A stretch of DNA of 64,000 nucleotides from Bacteroidota bacterium (lineage in GTDB: Bacteria; Bacteroidota; Bacteroidia; Bacteroidales; JACABE01): NCBI GenBank assembly GCA_013377005.1, contig JACABE010000007.1, positions 55,963-119,962 on the forward strand. The letters are read 5' to 3'. A program made the position numbers and the translations under genes. The notes under the pieces are model-generated. The model worked only from the letters and a program-made list of their open reading frames with translations. It searched no databases and was not told the origin of the DNA. Below are positions 46,859 through 56,228 of this stretch, one piece after another. Within the stretch, counting starts at the first letter, position 1. Every line of letters begins with the position of its first letter.

Positions 46859-47446
46859 ATGTTTTTTGAGAATACCGAAAATAGTACAGGAAAAAGGGGT
46901 TGTATCGAAGTAATCTGCGGTTCTATGTTTTCCGGTAAAACAGAAGAATTGATACGTCGTCTGAATCGTGCAAAAATAGCAAAACAAAAAGTTGAAATTT
47001 TCAAGCCTGCTATAGACAACCGTTACGACGATATTAATGTAGTTTCACACAATGAGAATGCAATTCCGTCTACACCTGTTGAAACAGCATCACAGATTTT
47101 ATTATATGTAGAAGATGCAAGTGTAATTGGTATTGATGAAGCTCAGTTTTTTGATGATGAACTTTACAATGTTTGCAATACTTTAGCCGACAGAGGTGTT
47201 CGGGTAATTGTAGCTGGTCTAGATATGGATTATTTAGGAAATCCTTTCGGACCTATTCCTCGCTTGATGTCAGTTGCTGAAGATGTAACCAAAGTACATG
47301 CAATATGTATGAAATGTGGTAATCTGGCACATTACTCTCATAGAACCGTAAAAAACGATAAACTTGTTATGCTGGGCGAAAAAGACACTTACGAGCCACT
47401 TTGCCGAAAGTGTTACAATGAAATAAGAAAATCTTTAAATGCTTAG
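46859..47446 (+). CDS. tdk: Thymidine kinase
   Basis: 195 residues, type II TK. It phosphorylates thymidine for salvage. Walker A GSMFSGKT is at 21-28, [15 protein letters not shown] supplies the catalytic Glu, and a structural zinc site is formed by CMKCG and CRKC ([24 protein letters not shown]). Monocistronic. Confidence 0.96.
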   Translation: MFFENTENSTGKRGCIEVICGSMFSGKTEELIRRLNRAKIAKQKVEIFKPAIDNRYDDINVVSHNENAIPSTPVETASQILLYVEDASVIGIDEAQFFDDELYNVCNTLADRGVRVIVAGLDMDYLGNPFGPIPRLMSVAEDVTKVHAICMKCGNLAHYSHRTVKNDKLVMLGEKDTYEPLCRKCYNEIRKSLNA

Positions 47447-47520
47447 AATACTAATAACAATCTTTTATCAAAATTATTTTGCTTAATTATAAATTTGAAT
47501 TCTTACTTTAAAAGAAATAA

Positions 47521-48093
47521 TTATATCTCACATAATGAGATTCTTCTTTTTAAATTATTCTTTTTATAATCTCGGATAGAAACACCGGTAATTGTTTTGA
47601 ATTGACATGAAAGATACTGTACACTTCTATACCCCATTGTATAAGATATTTCGCTTAAAGAAAGTTCTTTGTAGGAAATAAGTTCTTTTACTTTTTCGAT
47701 TCTATGCAAAATAATAAATTGTTCAAGTGTTTTACTCTCATTTTTTGAAAAAACAGAAGAAAGATATTGATATGAATACCCTAGCTTTTCAACCAAATAA
47801 TCTGAATTTCTGATTATTGAGTTCATATTATTTGCTTTATGAACCAATTCAATAACGGCTACTTTTATTTGCTCAATTAAAATCTGATTGCTCTCTTTTA
47901 TAACTTCAAATCCTAAATTTTCAAAAATCAATTCAATCTCCTTATCAGAAGTATTACTTTCATCAAATATAATTGTTGTTTCGCCTAATCTAATCTTTGC
48001 AATCTGAATATTTTTCTTATTCAATTCGTATGTAATTGTCTTAATACAACTATTACAAATCATTGATTTTAAATAAAATGTTTTAATAATCAT
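47521..48093 (-). CDS. AraC-type regulator with HMA-like N-terminal domain
   Basis: 190 residues. Residues 1-70 look like a heavy-metal-associated (HMA) ferredoxin fold with C13-x-x-C16 (SMICNSCIKTI) and the later beta-strand ETTIIFDE. Residues about 90-185 are an AraC HTH_18 domain (LGYSYQYLSSVFSKNESKTL, LSLSEISYTMGYRSVQYLSC). The pairing suggests a copper or other soft-metal sensing regulator, but no metal transporter lies next to it. It is immediately downstream of, and on the same strand as, two secreted esterases. Confidence 0.8.
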   Translation of the reverse strand: MIIKTFYLKSMICNSCIKTITYELNKKNIQIAKIRLGETTIIFDESNTSDKEIELIFENLGFEVIKESNQILIEQIKVAVIELVHKANNMNSIIRNSDYLVEKLGYSYQYLSSVFSKNESKTLEQFIILHRIEKVKELISYKELSLSEISYTMGYRSVQYLSCQFKTITGVSIRDYKKNNLKRRISLCEI

Positions 48094-48109
48094 ATAAGTA
48101 TATTATTAA

Positions 48110-48145
48110 AAGAGATTCTTCAATTAAATAATCAAAGAATCCCTT
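48110..48145 (-). terminator. Probable terminator of the esterase gene
   Basis: On the minus strand AAGgGATTCTT pairs with AAGAATCtCTT (one mismatch) and is followed by TTAATAATA. It lies 23 bases after the stop of the minus-strand esterase. Confidence 0.6.
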
Positions 48146-48168
48146 AAAAATTAAATATTTAAACTATT

Positions 48169-49335
48169 CTAGTTTTTTAATACTTTTGTTGAATATTGAT
48201 TTTTATTATTAATTGCTTTAACAAAATAAAATCCTTCAGGTAACTTATTTAAAGAAATTTCTGTACCATCTTTAATATTATTTAATTGCATAACATTTTG
48301 TCCTGTAATATTATTAATATATAAATCAAAAACCTGATTTTCTGGCAATTCTATATTTAAATTATCATGGATTGGGTTTGGGGAAATATTAAATTTATTA
48401 TTAATATTGGGATTATTAATTTCTGAAGGGTTACAACCATTTGCTAACTTAGCATTCACAAAAGCCAGATATTTACCATCTTGAGCAGCAGTATGCCAAA
48501 ATGAGCCTCCATGTGCCTGTCCTGCTGCCAGTTCAAAAACTGCATTTGTAGTTCCGATTACAGGTAGTAAAGCATTATAAAAATTTTGCCATTGAGTATA
48601 TGGAATATTCATATCTGCACTGCCAGCAGAAATAAAAAATGCTGCATCATCGCCTGAAATATAAGTTCTTGGGTTTGCTAAAGCAACTCTTTCGGGTATA
48701 GTTTGAACCGCAGCCCCCATTAAATTTGATTCTGGTGATGTAGCTGAATTTGTTGTAATTGCAAAACCTAGAACTGCAGCTTCAGCATCCATAGTTAAAA
48801 AATTAATTGGTCCAAATAAATCAACCACAGCATGCACTCTACTTGATACATTTGTATTTCCTAAATGCAATCCTTCTAAACTTGCTACACCCTCAGTAGT
48901 TCCTAACATAGAAACCAGATATCCACCAGCAGATTCTCCTATTACTGCTATTTTACATGTATCTATATAATATTGTTTAGCATGAGCTTTAAGAAAGCGA
49001 ACAGCAGCTTTGCAATCATAAACCTGAGCTGGCCACAAAGAATCTGTACTTAAACGATAATTAATATCAGCACAAACATATCCGTTATTGTAAAATGTTG
49101 CAAATGATGGAACTTCGCTACTTCCTTTGCTACCCATCAAAAATGCTCCTCCGTGAATGTGAATTATTAATGGACTCAGATTAGTTGCACTTGCTGTTGA
49201 AGGAATATATAAATCAAGCATTTGTTTTGAATTTCCATTGCCTGCATAGTCCAGATTTGTGTAAGTTGCGGTTTGTGCTTTTGAATTTAATGCGAATAGA
49301 ACAACTAAAATAAAAGGTAAAATTACATTTTTCAT
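48169..49335 (-). CDS. Secreted alpha/beta-hydrolase esterase with T9SS tail
   Basis: 388 residues. Signal peptide 1-20 (ends NSKA). The hydrolase core has the carboxylesterase HHIHGGAFLMGS-type oxyanion hole (HIHGGAF), AAVRFLKAHAKQYYIDTCKI, nucleophile elbow GESAGGYLVS and catalytic His in AGQAHGGSFWHTA. The last 75 residues form a type A sorting domain (FNISPNPIHDNLNIELPENQ to STKVLKN) for export by the type IX system. Similar enzymes deacylate plant polysaccharides. It follows a tannase-like T9SS protein on the same strand. Confidence 0.85.
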   Translation of the reverse strand: MKNVILPFILVVLFALNSKAQTATYTNLDYAGNGNSKQMLDLYIPSTASATNLSPLIIHIHGGAFLMGSKGSSEVPSFATFYNNGYVCADINYRLSTDSLWPAQVYDCKAAVRFLKAHAKQYYIDTCKIAVIGESAGGYLVSMLGTTEGVASLEGLHLGNTNVSSRVHAVVDLFGPINFLTMDAEAAVLGFAITTNSATSPESNLMGAAVQTIPERVALANPRTYISGDDAAFFISAGSADMNIPYTQWQNFYNALLPVIGTTNAVFELAAGQAHGGSFWHTAAQDGKYLAFVNAKLANGCNPSEINNPNINNKFNISPNPIHDNLNIELPENQVFDLYINNITGQNVMQLNNIKDGTEISLNKLPEGFYFVKAINNKNQYSTKVLKN

Positions 49336-49513
49336 TTTATTTGAATTTAAATTGTTAATCTATTGTATATTATAATTATTAAGAAAATCATTTATTAATG
49401 GCAAGCACCGTGTTATGGGCATGGTTTTTTATTCTCTGTTCCTAAATAAAGGTCACCTGACATAATGTCAATCATTATTGCAAGAATTCGTGGAGTTGAA
49501 GTTGTTAAGTCAT

Positions 49514-51412
49514 TTATCTTTGAAGGATTAACTTGAAAGTATATATTTTACTTCCGTTATTTACTCGTAGTATATAAACTCCATCCAAAAGGCTATTTTC
49601 GTCTAATGTTATCAATCCGTCGTTTGTAAGTTTATAACTTCCAACGGTTGTACCATTGAGACTAAATATTGATGCAGTATATCCGGTAAGTTTTCCTCTG
49701 ATATATATTACTTTACCTAACGAATATGCTTTTACTGCTTCATCTGTGTTTTTGATGCCATTGACACCTGTTGATGTAGCCACGCAATTCCCTACCCATG
49801 TAATAAAGTTGGCGTTTGCAGTTCCATTGTCTTCGGCTTGTACATGTGCCTGTCCCCATATTGTCTCAAAGTCAACCCCCATAACACCGTTGTAGTTCTG
49901 AAGAGCAAGAGCAAGGTTTATTTCTGTAGGGAGTGGAGCATCGGGCTGATTTATACCGGTACGTATTCTCCAATAGGGTGCAACATTACTACTACCAATG
50001 CCTCCGCCACTATAGTATGTATTGTTATTGATGAGATAGTAAAGTGGAGTGTACATCATTAGTCTTTCCTGCACGGACTTGCCCACAGCATCCACATTGG
50101 TACTTGCAAGGTCGGATGTGAATGCAGAAAAGTAACTCGATGCGTATGTGTTTACGAGTGGTGCTAGATATTGGTCGAAATGTCCTGCAGTACCCGCTAT
50201 TCCGAACAGTTTGTTTTCTGGAGTCGTCTTTGTGGCGTAATCATCATATGCAGCCATACCCTTTGTTGCAATTTTGTGGTTTGATACGAATGAATAGAGT
50301 GCCATAGTGTCTGTTGTAGAATATGACGATACGCTGGCGCTATTGTAACTGTTATATCGCGATACGGCACCATTAATTACTCCCATTACATATTCATAGT
50401 ATGAACCATTCTGATAATATCCGTTTGATGTTGAAGAGAGTGTGAGCGTATTGCCAGTTAAAGGATTCTTAAAACCTATAGCATTTACATAGGTGGCAAA
50501 ATTCGCAGCAAGTCCTTTACTGATGCTTGTATTGGCAGTACTCAGTGAACTACGTGTCAGTCCCATATTCCATTCATGTGCTTCATTGCCCTGATCAAGG
50601 TTTGTCACCGGACACCAACACATGCTTCCGCAGATGTTGTCCGTGTATCCGCTTTCAGCTCCAATTGCAGTAAGGTAAGCATTATAAAGGCTGCTGTTGC
50701 CAGATGCGCCTAAAATAGCACTTTGTGCACCGCCGCCACTCATTCCAAATGAGAATATACGGTCTGTATTGCCTGGAACTGCATTCTGTACAGCCTTCAG
50801 ATAACGATAATATCTTACGGCAGCCTTCAGGTCGGTTACTCCTAATGGTGCACCTTGAGTATTTCCGCGACATCCTGGCCACAGGTATATAAATCCTACA
50901 CTTGTATATGTAGCCACACTGCTCGAATAAACTGTTGGAGCCGACTGTGCAGAATAACCGGGCGTATTAATAGGCACAACTATTGGAGCTTCAGATGCGG
51001 TATATCCATTAACAGTTGCTGTAGAGTTAATGGTACATGTATAAGTTCCATCACCATTATTTGTTGCATTCATATAAGCTCCCGGAACAAAGATTCCCAT
51101 TTGCTCATAAGTTGTATTGGCAGGACTTGCACAATAATTGATACCCACAATGTAATATACATTTGCACTGGAGTTGTATTGCCATAGACCGTTGATAGCT
51201 GACTCAAATGCATAGGTAGTAGTTGCAGCTAAAGAACCGCCATCTCGTTGTGCGTAAACATCTGCCGACATTAATAATACTAATAGGCTAAATACTATTT
51301 TTATCAGAAAATTCAATGTTATTAATTTTCTGATAAAAAAACGAGCATTTTCTATTTTTGCTAAACATGCTATCATAACTATAGCTACTAAAGTTAAAAC
51401 GATTTTTTCCAT
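49514..51412 (-). CDS. Tannase-like secreted esterase with T9SS tail
   Basis: 632 residues. The core resembles subtype B tannase/feruloyl esterases: WPGCRGNTQGAP, YYRYLKAVQNAVPG, nucleophile elbow FGMSGGGAQSAILG, CWCPVTNLDQGNEAHEWNMG, and a final His in TIWGQAHVQAEDNGT. A sorting domain closes the protein (YSLGKVIYIRGKLTGYTASI to FKLILQR). The start is uncertain: the frame opens with an extra hydrophobic segment before a second one ending SADVYAQ, and an internal TTG at about 51322 would give a clean signal peptide. Codon use is less AT-rich than neighbours, suggesting acquisition. Confidence 0.75.
   Translation of the reverse strand: MEKIVLTLVAIVMIACLAKIENARFFIRKLITLNFLIKIVFSLLVLLMSADVYAQRDGGSLAATTTYAFESAINGLWQYNSSANVYYIVGINYCASPANTTYEQMGIFVPGAYMNATNNGDGTYTCTINSTATVNGYTASEAPIVVPINTPGYSAQSAPTVYSSSVATYTSVGFIYLWPGCRGNTQGAPLGVTDLKAAVRYYRYLKAVQNAVPGNTDRIFSFGMSGGGAQSAILGASGNSSLYNAYLTAIGAESGYTDNICGSMCWCPVTNLDQGNEAHEWNMGLTRSSLSTANTSISKGLAANFATYVNAIGFKNPLTGNTLTLSSTSNGYYQNGSYYEYVMGVINGAVSRYNSYNSASVSSYSTTDTMALYSFVSNHKIATKGMAAYDDYATKTTPENKLFGIAGTAGHFDQYLAPLVNTYASSYFSAFTSDLASTNVDAVGKSVQERLMMYTPLYYLINNNTYYSGGGIGSSNVAPYWRIRTGINQPDAPLPTEINLALALQNYNGVMGVDFETIWGQAHVQAEDNGTANANFITWVGNCVATSTGVNGIKNTDEAVKAYSLGKVIYIRGKLTGYTASIFSLNGTTVGSYKLTNDGLITLDENSLLDGVYILRVNNGSKIYTFKLILQR
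51298..51339. repeat. 16-bp perfect inverted repeat at the tannase 5' end
   Basis: TTTTTATCAGAAAATT (51298-51313) pairs perfectly with 51324-51339 around ten bases. It lies inside the proposed N-terminal coding region of the tannase-like gene. It could affect translation or mark a recombination junction. Confidence 0.65.
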
Positions 51413-51502
51413 TTTTTTAAATAATTAATTTCCCTACTCATAAGGCTTTTCGATTCCGCCCCGTTTTTATAGTGGTCGCTGGTCTCCACTGTTTTTTTTC
51501 AG

Positions 51503-51607
51503 TCATAAGATATCGTCAAGAATTGTCAAAGTCTTTCTTCGGCAGTTCTCTTGTCTGTCTGTTGTCTCTCTTTTTAAACTTGCCCATATCTGTTCGACAC
51601 CTGCCAT
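51503..51607 (-). CDS. 34-codon open frame, probably a fragment
   Basis: MAGVEQIWASLKRETTDRQE and then NCRRKTLTILDDIL, ending in TGA. It lies in less AT-rich DNA between the tannase-like gene and the PepSY-like gene. It reads like the start of a helical protein. I do not recognise it; it may be left over from the event that brought in the tannase-like gene. Confidence 0.3.
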   Translation of the reverse strand: MAGVEQIWASLKRETTDRQENCRRKTLTILDDIL

Positions 51608-51618
51608 TGCTCTTTATT

Positions 51619-52353
51619 TTACTTTTCGCATACGATTGTTGCATCAGATTTTATAGTGATTTGTTTTCTGATAAGTAATTGATTTATATAGATATTATAT
51701 CCAATACTACTATCAGCTAAAGTAAACTTTTCTGCTATTGGCTTTATATTGTAAGCTGTATATATATTTGTAATTGCATCAATCACAGCTTGAGGAATAT
51801 TTGAAACAGTTATTCTTTCAGCTTTAAGGACAAATATATTTGTAGTATCAAACACTAATTTAACTGGATTACTTCCTGAAATGCCTATCATTACTTCGGT
51901 AATATTTCCAAACTGACACATTGTATCCATTTCAGCATGTAATGCAGAATATCCTGAATAATTAGTTGAAATATAATTCAGAATATCAGTAGATAATGAA
52001 TTTATAGAAATTCCATTTCCATGATGTCCTTGACCAGAATGCCCTCCAGCATCTTCATTAACATGATTAACACCAGGAAAGTGATGCTCATTTTGAAATA
52101 CTATTACATTTCCTAAATAGCTTCCAGTTTTATTAAAAACAAGTTCTTCATAGGTATTAAGAGTAATGAGATAATTGGGTTCTCTTGAAGTAATTACTAA
52201 AGCTTCAGAAATTGAAGCATCAGGATAGTAGTTATCAATATATTGAGTTATTATAGCTGGTAAGCTGCTTACTTCAATGCTTTGTTCGTTGTAGGTGTAT
52301 ATAGTTTGAAATTCATAAGTGCGTTCTGGATAGGCAAAAATTATCTTCCTCAT
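51619..52353 (-). CDS. PepSY-like domain protein lacking a signal peptide
   Basis: 244 residues from the Met at 52353; the frame to 52404 starts upstream of a TAAGTTTG box and is rejected. Two PepSY-like (DUF2874) units: SSLPAIITQYIDNYYPDASI and the repeat near SLSTDILNYISTNYSGYSAL. A glycine/histidine-rich linker (GGHSGQGHHGNG) separates them. It is a clear paralogue of the lipoprotein at 57120-57863, but its N terminus (MRKIIFAYPERTYEFQTIYT) has no signal peptide or lipobox, which suggests decay or a relocated product. Directly downstream of the LytS/LytTR genes. Confidence 0.75.
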   Translation of the reverse strand: MRKIIFAYPERTYEFQTIYTYNEQSIEVSSLPAIITQYIDNYYPDASISEALVITSREPNYLITLNTYEELVFNKTGSYLGNVIVFQNEHHFPGVNHVNEDAGGHSGQGHHGNGISINSLSTDILNYISTNYSGYSALHAEMDTMCQFGNITEVMIGISGSNPVKLVFDTTNIFVLKAERITVSNIPQAVIDAITNIYTAYNIKPIAEKFTLADSSIGYNIYINQLLIRKQITIKSDATIVCEK

Positions 52354-52389
52354 AGTTGAGAATTTTAAAATTTGTAAATAATTATTACA

Positions 52390-52397
52390 CAAACTTA
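52390..52397 (-). promoter_or_regulatory. -7 box TAAGTTTG that fixes the PepSY-like start
   Basis: Minus-strand TAAGTTTG lies inside the longest open frame and 37 bases before the Met at 52353. Confidence 0.45.
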
Positions 52398-52520
52398 CAA
52401 TCAAATAGAAAGGATCTACACTAAATTTTAAGTGAAATGGAAAAAATGAAAGATGAAATGTCGAAAAGTACGAATGAATTTTTTCTAATGAAAGTAAAAA
52501 CTAATTATATTTTAATGAAA

Positions 52521-53279
52521 TCAGACTTCTTCAAACCATTTTTTGAAAAGGTTAACTTTTTCTTTGCTGATAACAACTTCTTCGTTAGCAGGAATATGCA
52601 TTTTTAATAATAATCGTGAATTGAAATATAAAATAATTTCTTTGATACTGCTTTTTGAAATAATAAACTGCCGGTTTGCTCTGAAAAAAACATTTGGGTC
52701 GAGTTGTTCCATTATTTCATCCATTTTCAATTCAATAGGAAACTGCTCTCTTGTTGATAGTTGTGCATAAACTATACCATCTAAAATAAAGATATATGAA
52801 ATAGAATCAACTAAAACCGGTATTAATCTATCCTGAAAACTTACCAGAAAACTTCTGCGAAAAGTCTTTTTGTTATGGCTTTCATTTTTAATAAGTTCAA
52901 GTATTTTCTGTCCGCTGAACAGTTGTCTGGAAACATATTTTGAATAACTGAATCTCAGCATTTCAGGATCTATAGGTTTAAGCAAATAATCAATACTATT
53001 CAGCTTAAAAGCCTGAATTGCATATTCATCGTATGCAGTTGTGAATATTATAGGCGATTGTGTATGAACCTGATCAAATAATGTAAAAGACAGACCATCA
53101 GCAATCTGAATATCGGAAAAAATTAAATCTGGATGCTGATTGCTTTCGAACCATTGAATTCCTGACTTAACACTATCTATTACAGCTGAAATTTCAATAT
53201 TCTTATCTAATTTCAACAATAATGATTTCAAATGATTAGATGCAGAAACCTCATCCTCAATTATTAAGCACTTTGTCAT
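52521..53279 (-). CDS. LytTR-family response regulator
   Basis: 252 residues. The receiver domain (1-120) has IIEDE at 6-10 and the phosphoacceptor D56 in DLIFSDIQ, with a late KP pair (LLKPIDPEML). The LytTR DNA-binding domain covers about 140-252 (FRRSFLVSFQDRLIPVLVDS, FFRANRQFIISKSSIKEIIL). It overlaps the sensor kinase gene by 23 bases. It probably controls nearby genes, for example the PepSY-like protein directly downstream. Confidence 0.92.
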   Translation of the reverse strand: MTKCLIIEDEVSASNHLKSLLLKLDKNIEISAVIDSVKSGIQWFESNQHPDLIFSDIQIADGLSFTLFDQVHTQSPIIFTTAYDEYAIQAFKLNSIDYLLKPIDPEMLRFSYSKYVSRQLFSGQKILELIKNESHNKKTFRRSFLVSFQDRLIPVLVDSISYIFILDGIVYAQLSTREQFPIELKMDEIMEQLDPNVFFRANRQFIISKSSIKEIILYFNSRLLLKMHIPANEEVVISKEKVNLFKKWFEEV

Positions 53280-54327
53280 TTTTAATTATTAAAGGTAAAA
53301 CAACTTCAAAAGTTTTTTTATCAGATTTTATTTTAATTTCTTTACCTGAAATTACTTTATATCTGTCATTTAGATTTTTTAATCCAATCCCACTCCCTTG
53401 TGAATCCTTTTTTATCATATAATTATTTATTACACTAATATATGCCAAATCTTCACTTTGATTAATGGATATTGTTAGAGGAAATTCTTCAGAAACAATA
53501 TTATGTTTAATTGCATTTTCTAACAATGTTTGTAAAGACATTGGGGGGATTTCAGAATTTAATATATTGATATTCTGTTTTTTGTAAATTATTTTTTCAC
53601 CAAATCTGATACTTAGCAAATGCATATAAGCATCGGCAAGTTCAAGTTCGGTTTCTAACGGAACTAAAATTTTCTTTTGAATTTCGATTGACGAGCGAAG
53701 TAAAAAGGAAAGTTTATGGAGATAAATTTGACTTTTTTCTTTGTCCTCTTCAATAAGCCAACTCAATGTATTTAATGCGTTAAAGAAAAAATGCGGATTA
53801 AGTTGATTTTTTAAAACTTCAATCTGAGAATTTAAATTCTGTTGCTTCAATATGGTATTATGAATAAATATTTGCTTCCTATGTTCCTGAATTTTAATGT
53901 AATTACTTAGAAATATCGAAGCAATCAATATCAATATTCCACGAGTAATCACTGAACTTATTACAAATGAAATATTATCTATAAAAAACGAACTTAGAAA
54001 TATCAATAATCCAATAAAAAAGAAATACAATAATATTGTGGTAAATATTGTTTTCCAGAAAGTTAACTTGTATAAATTAAGAGTCCACTTGTTTTTTTGC
54101 AGGAAATTAATTAAAAAATAAGCAAATACGAAAGAAAGAATAAGTTGGGTAAGCATATCAGCAAAAATACCTGCTGGATTAAAAGCTTCATGAACTTTAT
54201 GTTCAATATGCATTTCATCATTTCTTTTCAAAGCTATATCCATTATAGGTAAATTAGCCAACAAACTTATAATCAATGATGACCAAATATTAAAACTCTT
54301 ATTTGTTTTTTCTTTTAATCTGTTCAT
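53257..54327 (-). CDS. LytS-type sensor histidine kinase
   Basis: 356 residues. Four hydrophobic segments lie in residues 15-150 (ADMLTQLILSFVFAYFLINF, TIFTTILLYFFFIGLLIFLS region). The His_kinase domain follows, with the phosphorylated His in LNPHFFFNALNTLSWL, then the HATPase N box TLLENAIKHNI and G boxes GSGIGLKNLNDRY. No extracytoplasmic sensor domain is seen, so the signal is sensed in or near the membrane. Pairs with the overlapping LytTR regulator. Confidence 0.93.
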   Translation of the reverse strand: MNRLKEKTNKSFNIWSSLIISLLANLPIMDIALKRNDEMHIEHKVHEAFNPAGIFADMLTQLILSFVFAYFLINFLQKNKWTLNLYKLTFWKTIFTTILLYFFFIGLLIFLSSFFIDNISFVISSVITRGILILIASIFLSNYIKIQEHRKQIFIHNTILKQQNLNSQIEVLKNQLNPHFFFNALNTLSWLIEEDKEKSQIYLHKLSFLLRSSIEIQKKILVPLETELELADAYMHLLSIRFGEKIIYKKQNINILNSEIPPMSLQTLLENAIKHNIVSEEFPLTISINQSEDLAYISVINNYMIKKDSQGSGIGLKNLNDRYKVISGKEIKIKSDKKTFEVVLPLIIKNDKVLNN

Positions 54328-54377
54328 TTTTTAATAGTTAAGCATTCATATTGAATTAACATGATTTGATGAATTTG

Positions 54378-54385
54378 CAAAAATA
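54378..54385 (-). promoter_or_regulatory. -7 box TATTTTTG for the LytS/LytTR operon
   Basis: Minus-strand TATTTTTG, 50 bases before the kinase ATG. Confidence 0.4.
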
Positions 54386-54751
54386 AGCAATAATTGATTA
54401 CTTTCATTAATCCCAATCTTAAACAACAAAACGTTGATTTTAAATCTAAGTATCATGGAATAAAAATTGATTATAATTTATGTTTACTGATTTATAAATA
54501 ATTAGTTCCCAAATTCCCATTACTTGATAAGCATTAGACATTTAAATAAATGACTCCTAATTTTCATTTTATTAAGTATTTATTTAAAAATACAGCACTC
54601 TATTTTTACAATCAATGGTGAATATTTTTGCTTTTTTAACATACAGTGAAAATATTATGTAATTTTGTTTCTAATCTCTCAGCATAAATTTAAAGGATTC
54701 TTATTTGTGCTCAAAGAAAGTAAAAAAAGAATTTTCAGAATCCAATATAAT

Positions 54752-54759
54752 TAATTTTG
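54752..54759 (+). promoter_or_regulatory. -7 box TAATTTTG for the lipoprotein gene
   Basis: TAATTTTG, 25 bases before the lipoprotein ATG. No TTG at the preferred spacing. Confidence 0.45.
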
Positions 54760-54784
54760 TTCTCTTTTATCAACAATCAAGATT

Positions 54785-55246
54785 ATGTATAGTAAAATCA
54801 ACTTATTTTTATTTTTAATTTTTGCAATCTTAATTTTCAGTTGCAAAAAAGAAGAACAGAATTCAGGCACACCATTTACAGAAACATCTATTATCGGTTT
54901 ATGGGAAGTTAAACTCTTCACCGTAACTCAATATGATACAAATAATATTTATATTTCGACAGATACAGTTATATATACCAACGAGATTGGCGAACCTATA
55001 ACATTTTTCGAAAAATTTACATCAGATAACAAATTTTTTAGATTTCAAAAAACAATCAATGATACCTTGATACAATCTACTTATACTAAAAATGGTAATA
55101 ATATCTTAATCAATCTTCCTTCAAATGGATTTCCCTTTAACAACCGCTTAATCTCAACTATTAATTCTACAACACTTGAGTTATATCAAATATTTAATAA
55201 TACTTCGGCAAAGTATAAGTGGACTCAAACATATATCAGAAAGTGA
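54785..55246 (+). CDS. Small lipocalin-like lipoprotein
   Basis: 153 residues. The lipobox ILIFSC puts the lipidated Cys at C20, followed by KKEEQNSG. The mature part begins SIIGLWEVKLFTV and ends KYKWTQTYIRK, in the style of lipocalin-like domains (GxW motif near the N terminus) common in Bacteroidota lipoproteins. Ligand unknown. queG follows 51 bases later and could be co-transcribed. Confidence 0.7.
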   Translation: MYSKINLFLFLIFAILIFSCKKEEQNSGTPFTETSIIGLWEVKLFTVTQYDTNNIYISTDTVIYTNEIGEPITFFEKFTSDNKFFRFQKTINDTLIQSTYTKNGNNILINLPSNGFPFNNRLISTINSTTLELYQIFNNTSAKYKWTQTYIRK

Positions 55247-55297
55247 TACTAAATATTACCATTTCTAACAAGCAGAAAACTAGGAGTTGAAACCCCA

Positions 55298-56215
55298 ATG
55301 CAAAAAGAAATCTCTAATGAAATTAAACATAAAGCTATTCAACAAGGCTTTTCATATTGTGGTATTGCTAAAATTACTTCATTAGAAAAAGAAAATTTGT
55401 ATTTAAGCAAATGGCTCGAAAACGGTTTTCATGGCGAAATGAAATACATGGAAAATTATTTCGACAAGCGTATACAGCCCGATTTGTTGATAGAAAATGC
55501 AAAATCAGTTATTAGTGTTTTGCTTAATTATTTTCCTGCTAATAAAATAGAAGAAACTGATAATTACAACATTGCTAAATATGCTTATGGTAAAGATTAT
55601 CATTATATTATCAAGTCCAGGTTAAATCAAATCATAGAATTAATTCAGCAAGAATTTCCAGAATCCTCTTCCCGAGCCTTTTGCGATTCAGCACCTGTAA
55701 TGGACAAAGTATGGGCTCAACGGAGTGGATTGGGATGGATTGGAAAAAATACCTGCCTGATTACCCCAAAAATGGGTTCCTTTTTTTTGATTGGCGAAAT
55801 TATTTGTGATATAGATTTAAGTTTTGATATCCCAATTAAAGACCATTGTGGCAACTGCACCCGATGTATTGATGCTTGTCCTACTCATGCTATTCAAGCT
55901 CCTTATCAGTTAGATGCCCGAAAATGTTTGTCGTATCTTAGCATTGAATATAAAAATGAATTAACTGCTGATAATAAACCATCCCAGAATAATAGGATTT
56001 TTGGATGCGATATTTGCCAGGATGTTTGTCCCTGGAATCTGCGATTTGCAATACCAACCCATGATATTGATTTACAACCAACCGAAGCCCTTACAAAAAT
56101 GCGCAAACAAGATTGGCAGCATTTGTCGAAACCTGATTTTAATAAGCTTTTTAAAAATACTGCCTTGGAAAGAACAGGATATGAACGATTGAAAAGAAAT
56201 ATTACCAGCTTGTAA
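55298..56215 (+). CDS. queG: Epoxyqueuosine reductase
   Basis: 305 residues. It reduces epoxyqueuosine to queuosine in tRNA, using cobalamin and two [4Fe-4S] clusters. The cobalamin domain contains FCDSAPVMDKVWAQRSGLGW and IGKNTCLI. The two cluster motifs are CGNCTRCIDACPTHAI and CDICQDVCPWN. The C-terminal HEAT extension of longer QueG proteins is missing, as in the common 300-residue form. Confidence 0.95.
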   Translation: MQKEISNEIKHKAIQQGFSYCGIAKITSLEKENLYLSKWLENGFHGEMKYMENYFDKRIQPDLLIENAKSVISVLLNYFPANKIEETDNYNIAKYAYGKDYHYIIKSRLNQIIELIQQEFPESSSRAFCDSAPVMDKVWAQRSGLGWIGKNTCLITPKMGSFFLIGEIICDIDLSFDIPIKDHCGNCTRCIDACPTHAIQAPYQLDARKCLSYLSIEYKNELTADNKPSQNNRIFGCDICQDVCPWNLRFAIPTHDIDLQPTEALTKMRKQDWQHLSKPDFNKLFKNTALERTGYERLKRNITSL

Positions 56216-56228
56216 CTTAATTAAACAT

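Larger units (their letters stand above)
54328..54784. other. 457-base spacer between kinase and lipoprotein genes
   Basis: AT-rich and non-coding as far as I can see. It carries -7 boxes for both flanking genes (54378-54385 and 54752-54759) and nothing else that I can support. Confidence 0.45.

Noticed and set aside
49385-49513. About 35 minus-strand codons (ILAIMIDIMSGDLYLGTE and ENKKPCP) after the tannase-like stop
   Set aside because: They read like a protein tail but have no start and overlap the tannase end in another frame. Could be a coincidence or a fragment of transferred DNA.
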